A program made the position numbers and the translations under genes. DNA of 64,000 nt from Auricularia sp. M13 (Eukaryota > Basidiomycota > Agaricomycetes > Auriculariales > Auriculariaceae). Below the pieces are notes generated by a model that had not been told where the DNA came from, searched no databases, and saw only the letters and a list, made by a program, of their open reading frames with translations. Of this stretch, positions 21,924 to 33,800 are shown piece after piece; within the stretch, counting starts at the first letter, position 1, and each line of letters opens with the position of its first letter. The DNA is taken from positions 5,270,001-5,334,000 of the forward strand of contig CM073193.1 of NCBI GenBank assembly GCA_037042915.1, written 5' to 3'.

Positions 21924-22588
21924 CTACGACGCCCGCCGGCCTTTCGCCCGTCTCGCAGAGGGCCGCACCCACGCAGCGCGCGCAATCTCCGCGCTCACAG
22001 CATGCCGGTCCTTCGCCGCGGGCCGCGATGCCGCTCCGTCTGGGCCCCCCGAGAGCGAGGGACCAGGCGAGCGCCCGCGCTGCGCACTCATCGAAGGGTC
22101 GAAGCTGAACATGCGCTTCATCCTGGAACTCGAACTCGGGCCCGGCGAGCGGCTGATCGAGATGCTCGGCGGGTTGTATCCCGCGTCGGCGCGCAGGTCG
22201 GAGGGGGAGAGGAAGGACGCGGGCTCGTCGGTGAGCGTGGGCGAGATGAGCAGCTCGATTTCCGTGTCGGTGGGCGTGCGGGACAGCGCGGACGGACGTG
22301 CGTCAGCTTGAGGCCGTTCAAGTTTGCGCAACGGACTGGGACTGGGACTGGGACTCGGCCGGCGGGCACGCCTCGCGAGCCGCGCCGGCGGCGGCGGCGC
22401 GAGCGGGTCGATGATGTGCGCGATGCCGAGCAGGACGGCGATCGCGCTCTGTGCAGCGTGCGGCGCGTCAGCATGCCGCACATACCTACACGACAGCGAA
22501 GGAGACTCGAACTGACCGCAGCGGACCACATCGTCGAGATGACGAGCGCAGCGACGACCGCGAGCGTGCTGCGCGTGCTAGCAGCCAT
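21924..22588 (-). CDS. Small membrane-anchored protein, AEIARAAW family, copy 2
   Basis: Exons are 22517-22588 and 21924-22448, with a 68-nt intron in phase 0. The layout is that of the gene at 11536-12385. Exon 1 has exactly 24 codons ending W-S-A-A. Exon 2 continues the membrane helix (V-L-L-G-I-A-H-I-I) into a Pro/Arg/Ser-rich body and ends with D-R-H-A-V-S-A-E-I-A-R-A-A-W about 18 residues before the stop. The product is about 198 residues. A (GGGACT)-type minisatellite encodes a Ser-Pro repeat near 22335-22365. The body is much more diverged from copy 1 than the two ends are, which suggests selection on the anchor and the terminal motif. Confidence 0.7.
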
Positions 22589-23897
22589 TCTAACAAGAGC
22601 GAGAAGAGCAGAAACAAAGGAGTGACAGGAATGCGGTGGGTGCGCTGAGCACTGGCTGTGTGGTCGTCTGCGGCAAGACCAGGCTGTTAGTTTACATACG
22701 CTATTAGAGTTCCGCAGCGGCGAAACGCGTGCACCGCCTCGGGCTGAGGATTTCCCGGTTCGCGACTTCGTGTCTTCTTTTGGTGCGCGCGAATTGCCTT
22801 CTTTTACTTTACATACGTAGCCACCGCCATACCAACATACAGGTTTTCAGCTGCTCGTGGAGCCAGCTGTTTTTCGGCTGAGAATTTGCCTTGCAGCACG
22901 GTGTGTAGGCAGTCAGTGGACATGACAGGTGATTCGCGATCGCGACGGCCGCCTATTTGCGGAGGCTGTGCCCAGCTGCCGATCGTATTTGCTTCCGCGG
23001 TGGGCCGAATGCGGTCATCCGCGAACTGTCAGAGTCTGGTCACAGTCTACCATCCGCTGCCAGAGTGTTCGTCGTTGGGTTTGGATCAAAGTACACATAC
23101 TGTAAAGCCTCCGGTATCTCGGAGGAAAACGTGGATTGAAATTCGGCACTGGTTTCAGTCTCAGTCTCAGTCTCTTTGGTCCTTCTCAGTCTCTTTGGTC
23201 CTCCTTCATCAGCGCCAGTGTGCAACCCCTCGACGGCGTCGACATGCACTGTCGGAGCCCCCTTGCTATAATTGTCGGCTCTCAATAATACGATACTTAT
23301 GTTGCCATAAGTGGTCGGAAGCTGGGAAGCAGGCAAACTGTAGAAGCAGTCCAACGTGAACGAGTCTCCATATCGACGTTTGGTCATCGGGGGCTTTGAA
23401 GCTGTTCTCAATGATCCAGGCCTATGCAGATTCACAGTAGGAGTCATGCATACCTCGCCTGAGGGCGGTGAACATGCAAGGACACTGGGAGAACATACCG
23501 GAGCCTTGACAAGTGACCTGACTTGGTTCGTGTCTCAATGCCAAGTCCTCAGGCTGAAAAATGCCGTATACGATGCAAGCGCGTCATATTAAAGTATATA
23601 TGCGCAATGGGTTACGAGACGACAGCTGAGCGAGATACCGAGTTCGAAGCAACTGTTCAGATCTCAGAGACCCTCGGATTTGCTTCCGGGGCATGTGATT
23701 ACTGACCGGCCCAATGGGCCATCCCGAAAAGCAGACTCGTTCAGCGACACCGAGCCCTGCACACGCGAGAATAAAGCAGGGGCATAATATACGACGGAGC
23801 GCGGGTCAGAGAGCACAAAAGAGGCGAATGAACAGGTGTACAGGACCGTGCAAGCAAGAGCAAAAAGCCGGTGTAGAGTCAGGAATGCATAATCCTC
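22589..23897. other. Intergenic, no supported gene
   Basis: A minus-strand open frame of 135 codons (23040-23447) encodes a Glu/Thr dipeptide run from a microsatellite. It has no other support and was not accepted. The remainder shows nothing recognisable. Confidence 0.4.
23153..23211 (+). repeat. CAGTCT-type microsatellite and short duplication
   Basis: The run (TCAGTC)n is followed by two copies of a TCTCAGTCTCTTTGGTCC-like unit. Confidence 0.7.
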
Positions 23898-24971
23898 CTA
23901 GTCGATTTTCTTGGGCTCCATTGGCGGCGTGGGCAGCGGGGCTGGTGCAGGTGCCTCGATTTGTGCGGCGGCAGGCTGGCCTGCGGGGCGGATGATTTCG
24001 ACAAAGGCGCTGGGGAACCATCCCTCGCGGCCGTCGCGTGTGCGGCCGCGCCACCACTCTGCAGCGACGGTCTCTGCGGGCGAGCTGAGGACGGCGACGA
24101 TGTCGCCCGGTTGGAGGGTGAGCTCGACGGCGTCGCGGGCGGCGAAGGGGTGGACGGCGCGGGCGAAGGCGAGCTGGGACGGGTCGGTGGACGGCTGCGG
24201 GGGCATGCGGGCAGCGAGGACGCGGACGAGGCGGTGCATGGCGTAGGGCAGGCCGAGCACGGCGAGCAGGAAGAACACGAGCGGCTTGCGGCTGGGCCTG
24301 GGCGGGGGCGGGCCGGCGAAGGCGCGGAACTCGCGGCGCAGGTCGTCCTGGGCGTTGGGCCCGAAGACGCGGCGGCGCAGCCAGGCGACGAGGCCGAAGA
24401 GGCCGAGGACGGTGCCGAGGGCGTGGCGCAGCTGGGCGAGCTGGTCGGCGACGCCGACGATGGCGAAGAAGGACGAGTGCGTCGCGACGAACGTCGACTC
24501 GAGCATCTGCGCGAACCCGCCGAACGTCGACACGATCGCCTGCAGCAGCGCGAACGTCTGCCCCGTCGCGCCCTCCGCCGCCTGCGTCAGCGAGTACGTC
24601 CCGTCCGGGTTCATCATCCCGGGTGCCCCGCCGTAGCCCATGGGCCCGCCGAACCCGCCGCCGTACATGGACCCATAACCGCCGCCCATCCCGCCGTACA
24701 TGGACCCGTACCCCATCCCGCCCATCCCGCCGTACATTGACGACCCGAACCGGTTGTAGGGCGACGTGTACGACGAGTAGCCCGACGCGTACGGGCTCGA
24801 GTAGGTCGCCAATGACGATGATGCTCCGCCTAGCGTCGACGGCCGCTCAGGCACAGCGGGAGCCTGCGCGGCGGGGGCAGAGCTCGAGGCCATAGTGGGT
24901 GCGGGCGCGGGTGCTGCTGCGGCTGCCGACGACGAGCCTGCAACCTCCCACGGTTTTGGCGGCGACACCAT
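23898..24971 (-). CDS. PEX13: Peroxin-13 (peroxisomal import docking protein)
   Basis: This single-exon frame encodes 357 residues. The start M-V-S-P-P-K-P-W-E is the conserved PEX13 N-terminus, followed by a Ser/Ala/Pro stretch and a Tyr/Gly/Met-rich segment (repeated G-S-M-Y-G-G-M-G). The central region has the hydrophobic membrane segments that hold PEX13 in the peroxisomal membrane. A C-terminal SH3 domain (about residues 268-332) shows A-R-A-V-H-P-F, L-Q-P-G-D-I-V-A-V-L, W-W-R-G and G-W-F-P-S-A-F-V. PEX13 binds PEX14 and the cargo receptor PEX5 in the matrix-protein import complex. Length and domain order fit fungal PEX13. Codon use is strongly GC-rich. Confidence 0.95.
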   Translation of the reverse strand: MVSPPKPWEVAGSSSAAAAAPAPAPTMASSSAPAAQAPAVPERPSTLGGASSSLATYSSPYASGYSSYTSPYNRFGSSMYGGMGGMGYGSMYGGMGGGYGSMYGGGFGGPMGYGGAPGMMNPDGTYSLTQAAEGATGQTFALLQAIVSTFGGFAQMLESTFVATHSSFFAIVGVADQLAQLRHALGTVLGLFGLVAWLRRRVFGPNAQDDLRREFRAFAGPPPPRPSRKPLVFFLLAVLGLPYAMHRLVRVLAARMPPQPSTDPSQLAFARAVHPFAARDAVELTLQPGDIVAVLSSPAETVAAEWWRGRTRDGREGWFPSAFVEIIRPAGQPAAAQIEAPAPAPLPTPPMEPKKID

Positions 24972-27021
24972 CCGGCAAATCCGAGAAAGAGTGACGTTTC
25001 ACGCTCCGAACTCCGCTCCGACGCCACTTGCTCTCGATCGTGCCTAGACGTGCATGTTCCATGCGCTTCGCACGCGGCACCCAGTCACGTATGAAATTAC
25101 GATGCACGTGATGGACCTATAGGTGAAGGCCACAGGCTCTGCGTGATAATATTGTACCACGAGTAAATTTTCTCCGTTCCCACGCCTCGCGCTCTGCTGT
25201 ACATACGGTACGTGTCCAACAAAGTATCCTCATGCCTTCGTGCAGCTCATGTGATACTCATACGCGCACTGTCCTCACAGACATTACTCTGCTTTCAAAG
25301 GCTGTCACGTCCGCTGAGCGCACTGTTCCACTACACGTCTCCAGCGATGTGTACAATCGAGGATTCCATTGCGGTACAATAGGCACCGGAAATCTTTGGC
25401 AGCTTTGCCATCATCGCCGTCGAACCCGCCGAGTCGAAGCAAACGCAACGCCTGCCGGTCCGTGTTCTTTCACAGTTGAAGCGACGTTGCATCCCGGTAG
25501 CACTTACTTACGCGTCGAATAGAGCCGCGTGGACGACCAAAATTGACGCTAGCGCTGCAGTTCGGCTTCCCCTCCAGATGCGAGCCCCGAGGTGGAGTGT
25601 ACAACTTGGAGAGCGGCCACTGTTATCTCTTTGCATGGCGAGGGCGAGATGGACATCTTGGTGGCTTCTTTCTTTTTTCGAGCACGGGATGGATGCTGCG
25701 CGCTCCGGCACAGCAGACACCTCGCCGCGGCAATCGGGTGCCACCTTAACCAGCCTCTCTTCGTACCCATCGCGACGACGTATCGCGACGTTCCACTTCG
25801 ACTCTGAGATGCGGCTCGACATCGCGCATTTCGATCCCAACCAGCTTGACTGAGGACATCAAACGGTGCACTGGCCCTGCTTCACCCCCAACGGTGCATC
25901 AAATGACACTGGCTCCCGGCTGAACGCGACTGGGCGGACTGGAGTGGTTCGTTTGTACGTATGTCAACGTCCAAAGAGCTGCAGACTCATACTTCGATCT
26001 CAGGCGCTGAACTTGACCCGGGAAGGTGAAGCTGAATTCGAACTGCGACTCGTTGCTCGAAGCTTGAAGCCAGATGACCGCGTTGAATGCTTTACAAAAA
26101 ATGCAACACGATGGCGATTAGCTACCATCCGAAGAGGCAATCGAGCATCCGGAGCTGGAGCTGTATTTCCATAGCGTTAGACGCATTGACATAATTTTGT
26201 CCGCAGGAGAGATACCATTGAACCTTGGACTCCCCCCGCCAGAGGCCCGGGAAGTGTTGATCTCGGTCACGAATTGGCCGATTTTACACTGGCGCTCCTG
26301 GGGATACGTAGTCTACGTATCAGTATCATCTCTGGATTCCACTTCTCATGCTCGTATGACCGTACATACATCCGGTGGCTGCTCAATCAATAGCCTGAAT
26401 CAACTGCCCAACCCCCGGCTTCGGCGGCCGGCGCGACTGCACGACATGGCCGACGTCCGTCTGCGTATAAAGCCTGGACATCATGGCGACCCGCATACGC
26501 GCCATCTGCCCGAACACGACATTCATATTGAGCTATGAGTTCGCGTGGAATCACGTAACGTACCCCTCCCGGCGACTTTGGCACGAACGCTTGTGCGTGC
26601 GGAGATAGTGTTGCTGACCGTGGCGGTGACGGCAAAAAGAGCGGGAACTTTGGCGAGACGGGCTGTTGGGTCACGTGATCGTCATGAGATTGAGGGCACA
26701 GAAGGTTTTGGGTCTCACCGACTTGCCGCCGCAGGCGAGCGAATCAGGGCTCTTATCGGATAAGTTTGACTAAGACGCGGGAGGAGGCATGAGATGGATG
26801 GCATGCTGCGATGTGAGGGAGATGACCGACTACCTGTTGATTAACTTGAACCGTCGTGCTATCATTCTCAGCATTGGTTACCGAGGTTTGCTTCGTGTTG
26901 GTCGGAAACCGGTTCTCCTTCCGGGGACATGGGTCAGATAACTTCTCAGGGCAGGAAGTTCAAGTTGCCCTGACCTTTGGCGTGAGCTCTGCGTTTGGAT
27001 GATTTAGATTGGGAGCCACGT
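24972..27021. other. Two-kilobase stretch without a supported gene
   Basis: Open frames of 70-125 codons occur on both strands (for example 25232-25522, 25476-25853, 25866-26174, 26387-26674). They lack consistent splice junctions, domains or paralogues in the window. Decayed coding sequence is possible. The left end should contain the PEX13 promoter. Confidence 0.35.
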
Positions 27022-28109
27022 TCACATCCTGAGGCTGTATCTGAAGCTTTTGATTCTGTCAATGACTACGAGAACTGGACCACTCACTCCCGCTGTCGCA
27101 GACAGTGCCGTTTCACTGCCAGGGTGCATGCTGGGCTTCTCGAAGCGGCTGTTGATCGGGGACTCCAATACGGGTGGGAAGTTTGGCATGACAGCCCGTG
27201 CCTGCGCGTGGTCCCACTGCATCCGCGGAGGGCGTAGCGTCTGGACGCGGTGGTGCACGGGGCCTTCCGAGCGTGCGGGGAACGCGGGCAGCGACTGCGC
27301 TGGCCGGGGCTGCTGCTCGACCGTCGTTCAACGTAGTCCAGCTGCACCGGTTTAACAGTGCCGGCGACTCGGACGTACCCAGGTCGGCTTTGTCCTCGGC
27401 TGCAATGATTCAGCCAACAATTGATTGAGCCAACAATCTGTGGAAGGGGTAAGACTCGGACGTACAACCCATGAATTATTCCATTCATGCAGCTCGGCGG
27501 GATTGCTTTGTCGTAAGCGAAGATGCACCGTTGGATCGAGAGCGCAAGCCTGGAGAGCTCCACGGCGGGGACAGCAAACCTCTCCGTCTTCTTCTTATTT
27601 GTTCCGGACCCGGCGGTGCTCGTGTACCGCTTGACGAACCCGGTGCGCGGAATGTTGGTCAAGTGGGCAATTGCGTAGCAGGGCGTCTCATCCGACCTCG
27701 GCCAGGACGGGGTGATCTGAATGGATTTGGAGGTCGCAGTGGGCCAAGGAGCAGTGTTGCCAACGGAGATCGCGAGGCGTTGAAAATGCTTGGAGAGCCG
27801 ACTGATGGGAAGGCCGCCGAATGTCGCCAACGGAACCACCGTGGCGAAATTGCTATGAGGTGCGGCTTCTACAACGATGACCGGTCGTATCTTCATTTTG
27901 TCGTCCTTGTAATTCATATAGTCTGACACCATAGACTCTGAGGGCGCAACACTACTGTATGCTTCCGCAGCTTCGAGAACGACGGCAGTGATGCTGCAGT
28001 ATGCCCACCATATTTCTCCTGAAACAAAGAGATCCGAGGCCTGATCGCCTTTCCGAGAGAGTGACAGTTTGGCCGGGCGCGGCCTGCCCTTGGGAGGAGC
28101 TTGAGACAT
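27022..28109 (-). CDS. RPVV-family protein, copy 2
   Basis: The firm part is exon 1 (27466-28109), from ATG 28109, with a basic N-terminus. It then carries the family series R-P-V-I-V-V-E-A, V-P-L-A-T-F, I-T-P-S-W-P-R-S, Y-A-I-A-H-L and Y-T-S-T-A-G-S, matching the gene at 18587-20002. A GTACG donor at 27465 is clear, and an acceptor at 27400 is likely. Which of three open frames is used in the C-terminal exon(s) between 27022 and 27399 is not settled; one candidate frame ends at 27022. The start lies 334 bp from that of the divergent PEDAIEHR copy B gene, so the two may share a promoter. The function is unknown. Confidence 0.6.
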
Positions 28110-28442
28110 GACGGTAGCTCAGGTGGGGAGGTTGTTGAGGGAAACGTTCAGTCACAACACCCGGCAAACAAAGAACAGGCACTTTCAGCCTAGATACTCA
28201 ACAGCTGCCGATGCCGAAGGTCACTATTGTGTTTCGACTTTCTGCAAAATAGGGTGAGGGCGTAGGGACGCAAGACCGCATTCATAAGGTTCTGTGATCT
28301 ATCATCATGATTACTACATTTAGCTTATCAAAGCACGCAGACCGTGGAACGTGCGGGAAACCACCCCTCGGAATTCCGGAGCACATCCGCATTGCAATTC
28401 CAACTCCGCTGTTGGACGTTGAACGCTTACCGTCTGCTGCCC
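28110..28442. promoter_or_regulatory. Divergent intergenic region between RPVV copy 2 and PEDAIEHR copy B
   Basis: These 333 bp separate two divergent start codons and probably hold both promoters. No individual element was pinpointed. Confidence 0.4.
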
Positions 28443-29904
28443 ATGCGCACGGTTGATTACCCTCTGTCCCGCGACGCCAAAGACGTGGTGGGCAGCTTCG
28501 CCGTGATCTCACTCGACCCGGTAGCGTCCGTCGCGCCTCTGCAAGACGACACTGCCACCAGCGAGGCTGCAAGGCAGTCACCCGGCCGTTATCTAGCTTA
28601 TGTCAAGAATGTAAGACCGTTTTATTCGCTGCGTAAGTAGCTAATCTTTCCCGTAGTATCTGGACTTTCAGTGGACCGAAGCCGGCCCCAGACTGACACT
28701 GCTTTTCACGCTCGGTGGTCGTGGCCTGCCGGATTCGCCGGATTCGTGCCAATGGGCGGCTATTCCTATTTCGCCGGCACAGCCTACGGATGCATGCACG
28801 AGACCCGCTGTTGATCCAATCGTGCCGCTGCCCTGGGATAACTGCTATCTCTACACCCTCCACTTCGTCGGTGGTAATGTGTCCCGAATCCATGAAGAAC
28901 GGCCAGCGGCGCGCCTCTCCGAAGAGGGGCAGTTGTACGTGCTGCAAGCTGGGTTCGAGGACCAGGGAAAGGCTGGAACGGAGGAGAACGAACGGCGCCG
29001 GCTTGTGAGAGAGGCTGAGGCGTCACCGCCAGCAGTACCAGCAAAAGCTAGGTCTGACGATGGTAACCCCGAGCCGGACGATACTTCCTTGCAGGAACAC
29101 TTACTACCGCCCGCACCCGGCTCTGATGAAGTTCACTGGGAGGACGACGGAGCGGACGAACAGGCACTGTTCTCAGATTTGTTTCAGCAGGATGATATTC
29201 CACGCATGAAGCTCCATTTCCAGGTGTGGCTTGATCTGTCAACGTTCTCTCCCGACGAGCTCTCCGATCCGGCAAACGTCGAGTCTGAACTCGAACAACT
29301 TCGGAGGTGAACGATAAGTTTTATGTCAACTCCAACATGCATGCTGAACCGTGGCAGCATTGAATGGGATTGGGCGCAGCGCACCGTCTCTAATGTCATG
29401 TCAAAGGAGCCAGAAACAAGCGCATGGCTCACTAGAATCGGCGACGCAGACGTGCCACCGGGAAATGAAAGGTGCGCGTCGAATCGGGGCAGAACTCCTT
29501 CCTTAATCTTTCACTGCATTCAGCCTTGAGGTTGCTGAGGACGACGAGCTTGTGATGCCCGAAGACGCAATTGAGCATCGGATGGAACGAGGTACGGAAA
29601 TAGGTTTACCAACATCTCCGCAGGAGAAATGCACCTGGCTTCGTCTAATACAAATGTTACAGTCCGGGAGGACGCAAGTGCCGCGCAAGATGGCCCTCAA
29701 AGCGCTTCTACGACCAGAAGCGACGGTAACGATCCACACTGGAACGATCGGCTATTTTCTGATTCATTTGTAGACTCTGAGGAAACGGAGAGCCAGGCGT
29801 CATCATCACATACGGCTGAAGGAGAAAAACATATGTCCCGCTCGGGGTCAGGCGGCCTCTCAGGTTCGTTCGAATTCCAATACCCTCTCGCGGAATTACT
29901 GTAG
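28443..29904 (+). CDS. PEDAIEHR-family protein, copy B
   Basis: Five exons in consistent phase: 28443-28610, 28657-29306, 29358-29471, 29524-29591 and 29663-29904 (413 residues). Motifs in order: S-L-D-P-V-A-S-V-A-P-L-Q-D-D near residue 25; P-L-P-W-D-N-C-Y-L-Y-T-L; an acidic linker; M-K-L-H-F-Q-V-W-L-D-L-S; S-I-E-W-D-W-A-Q-R; and D-D-E-L-V-M-P-E-D-A-I-E-H-R. A Ser-rich tail follows. This is the most complete plus-strand copy and defines the family layout best. Exon 1 is the same length (168 nt) as in the copy at 57059. Its divergent neighbour is an RPVV gene, and the same two families are also adjacent at 18.6-21.6 kb. The biochemical function is unknown. Confidence 0.75.
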
Positions 29905-30848
29905 TTGACACACTGCTGTTTCGTACAGTGTTCCGAGTGGTACTCTCAAGCATCTCCTCTCTCATATCCCGCTTTCGGTCGTTCATATGGGGTTTGCTTT
30001 GGCGCAAGCCATTTGCCAAGCCTTGAATATCCGTGGCCCATCGATCCCTACCCCGCTACGGCTGCTGTGCTCGTATTCGTTGGTCCATTACATCTCTTCA
30101 TTTAGACGGTGAACGGTCTTTATGCACACTGGAGGACCCACTGACGGTTTGAACTGCCTCACGATGCGAGCAGTTGAGCAAGAGTCGGATTTCATATACA
30201 ACTTGAATTTGTTACAACCGCGAATGGGCAATACTCGAAACAATAAGGATCATAAAGCGAAGAAGGATACCAGGCGACCATATCGCTGCTCAATGCGCCG
30301 GATAAAATAGTCTAGAAAACCTGTCGGCCAGTTTACCCATAGCGTCCATTGTACGCTGAACTCCTACTGGATCTCAGTTACCGACGTGCTTTCAACTCCC
30401 ACGTGCACGGTACGTACTGTGCATCCTTGGTATGAGAACGGACGCTGAGTAGAGATGCAGAAGAGATGAGCATTCCGTTCGTCCGCTTCCACGGCTCGAC
30501 ACACTTTTCCCTTTCCAACTCGATTTTCTCGCATTGGATAGAGATCCTGACATCATGAAAGGGGGAAAAAGATGCCATCTGCATGTAGTCTATTACAGTG
30601 GAGATGGCGGTTTACATCACATTCCAGTTGGGTGTAGTACTATGTAACCTCAAGTAAGCGTACTGCCTGGAAGGCCGACCGCTGACATCCGCAGTCTGAG
30701 AATGCTAGTCGAGTACCAGTTCCAGTTACTATTACGACGCATTGCCCGTGGGTGTAACGTCGAGCATTGCTGTGAAGACTGTTATATAAGGCTTCAAGCT
30801 CAAGAAATGCCAGGGAACTGTTTCATTACAATGCAACGCGCCACGGTT
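29905..30848. other. Intergenic, nothing recognised
   Basis: This stretch lies between the PEDAIEHR copy B gene and the transposase 3' end. No terminal inverted repeat of the transposase element could be assigned by eye. Confidence 0.35.
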
Positions 30849-33800
30849 TTACAGGTCCTCGTCCAGGTCTGCATCCGAGTCAGACATGTCATACCCAAGC
30901 TCACCGTCTGACTCGTCTCTCGCAAACGTTTCCTCGTCGGAGTCTTCACTCTCCAATTCAAAATCCTCATCCTCCTCGTCCGATTCCTGGTCGTCGTCAA
31001 AGCTGTAGGTAACACGTTCCTCCTTGGTGGAAGCTGCTCCGGACGGACGGCCGGTTGTGCGAGGCTGCTGATCAGCGATATGAGCGTCGTCGTCAGCGGA
31101 GTCATCTTCGTTCTGATCGTCGCCGCGCTGATCGTTGCTGCGCTGTCTACGAGTGGCGGGCGCTGGCGCAGAACGCTGCGCCCGCTTCTTGAGCAGAAAC
31201 CATGAGTTCTCGCGCGTCGGTTGCACGAAGCGGTGTCCGATGCCGCCTCCTCGATAGCGCATGTACATGTCGCGATCGACCCAGCTAAGGACGGTACAGT
31301 CAATTCTAATGCAGAAGCTACAAAAAAAAATTGAGACTCACATTGCCACGTAGTAATTGTACCAGTCGTCAGTTTCACCCTCGCGCCGAGCCATTGAGTG
31401 CGCATAAGGCAGAAGCTTATCAGTGCGGTTTTGCGAATAAGCCGGCATGAGATAGCATGCACGTAGAACCGTGGCAGGATCCAGGAAACCGAACGCGTCC
31501 GGATCGGAAATGGGTACAAAGCCCACTCGTGGTAGACGCCGTCGCCTCCATCCGTCCCGCCATTCGGGATCCTCGCCGAACCACCGTATCCAAAGGCAGT
31601 CCATCCTTTTCGGCGTATCGCGGAATTTCGTCGTCCGCTGTATGTAGACATGGAATATACTCAGAACTCGGGCATACCAATATGGGTGCGCATTGCGACG
31701 CTCGTCCGGTGACATGAACATCACGTCGCGGTGTGCGGTGCCAACACTGATTGAGTCCTGGTCGCGGCGCATATCGTATGTTGTGTAGTTGATCCTCATT
31801 GTGCGATGCAGATACAACGTGCCGTTGACGATGACCACAGTGCGCTGAAGCTTCTCGGAGTAGCGTTCATCGGGAAGGTCGGGTTCCACTCCAAGTCGCT
31901 CGAGCAGGTGGCTCTTGAGCTGAGGGAAGAAATTCTGCGTACACATTATTTCGAGTGAATATAAACCGCGCGACAAACTGACCTTCGTGGCTGGATCGTT
32001 CTCGTCGCGAGCAGTGAAGTGACTGATATCGACAGGATGCTTTTCGTCCTTAGCAATGTGGAAAGCAGCGTTGGGGTCATCAAACGGCGAGGTATCGAGT
32101 ACCAACGGCTTGTTTGCAGCATCCAGGAGGCGCAGGCGACCAGCGCGGCGCTCAGCCGCAGCGAATTGCGGCTCTTGGTTATGATGGTTTGTCGCCTTGT
32201 TGGCGCGCTTGATGCGGCGGTGCGACGATTCAATCTGGAGACAATGAGTCAAAGAAACAGACTGTTAACAGTACGGACTAGACTCGTGTCGTAGTTGTCG
32301 ATGGTGCCAATGCGACGAATGTCATGTCCATAGTACCCGAGAGCGTGTGTCTTATATGTTTCCATGTTGAATTTGCGAGCCTGGGGCACGAGGGACTGAT
32401 TTTTGGCACCTTTCTTCGTCCTGCGACGCTGGCGGGCCTGGACTTCACGTGGCAGCTCCTTCGTCGGAAGTGCAGCCGTCCGCTCCTGAAATTGGCGCAA
32501 GAGCGATCCAATCTCCTCTGTGGCGCGATCCACGATAGAGGCGGTGCCCTCCGTATGCATTCGCAGCTTGCAAGATGTATGCCAGTCTGCCGCGACAAAC
32601 AAGATGTCCATGAACAAGTCGTTGAGCGCGGCGTCGTACTTCGAGAGTAGCGCCTCGAACGGAGGGATCGCACACTCCAAAAACTCCTCAACTTGAAAGC
32701 TCGCGAAGACACAAGAGCACTCACAAGCAGAATATCTTCAAAATCGCGTCCAGCAAGGCGTTTGAGCTCAGAAACGTTGTTGTGGAATTTTCGAATCGTG
32801 GAACGTCCAAAGGTATCTAGCATGCGAAAGCTTTATGGACCTGTTAGTATTTCATCTATATAGACGGAATATGAGCGTACCGTTCATCAAGTTCGGCAAC
32901 CAGATTCTTGTTGAAGGCGTACAAAACTCGGATCATATGAGTCAGTAGCTCCTCAAACTTGCCCTTGAGAAATTCGTGCAAGTTGTCGACAGCAAACATC
33001 TTGTGAAAGTCGAAACCAAGAGGAGAAAGCCGTGTAGAGAACGCATTCTGAAATAATGGGATAAGGCGTGAGTATAGAAGACGGCGTCAGCAGCAGCACA
33101 TGGCATACCGGGACCGGGACGAGCGAACCCTCTTTGAGAAGATAATCGAGCGCAGTCGAGTCAACGCTGATTCCATCGACAGTGATCTTCTTGTGCGCGG
33201 TGTTCACTCTTCGGCGTCTGTCGTCGTTGTCCTTGCGTGCATTGGTTATCCTGCGTCTTACATCAAGTCGCTGGCCGAGCTTCGGCACTTGGGCCTTCCG
33301 AATAAGACATCGAGGGCAAAGGCAGTCACCCTTGTCCTTTATTGACGCAATAATGACCCTATGCACGCTCAGTAAGTTTCAAGCACAAGGATACAACTCA
33401 CTTCTCGGGATAATCGGCACTGTAGGTGATAATCCGGGGGAAACAGAGCCTGCGCACGCCATCGACGCACTCAACGATCATGCCCCACTCGTACGCCTCG
33501 ATGAACTCGTCATCCAGCAGGATTTCCCACGATTTGTGCATCGCGGCGCGCTTACAGTAGTTCAAGAGCGCACGCTTCGCTGCCGCCCCGTTCGTGTGGT
33601 TCTTTATGAAATCCTGCACTTCATCCGGAAGCTATCAAGAAATAAGTGACCAGATGCGGTTCAAAAAGAAGCTCGACGCACCTTAGCGAACATTGCTATG
33701 TGGTGCACGGCATGCATTGATGGTCGGGCGCGCGCGTATTTGGACTGGTTCATGAACATTACATAGCCTGGCCACGCACTCGCACTACCAAACTGGCTCA

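Noticed and set aside
23040-23447. 135-codon minus-strand frame
   Set aside because: It contains a microsatellite-encoded Glu-Thr run and no recognisable domain, start context or paralogue.
23961-24740. A 259-codon plus-strand frame rich in Gly, Ala, Glu and His
   Set aside because: It is a shadow of PEX13 on the opposite strand in very GC-rich sequence.
25232-26174. Possible plus-strand multi-exon gene
   Set aside because: Frames could not be joined with consistent splice sites, and nothing resembled a known or repeated protein.
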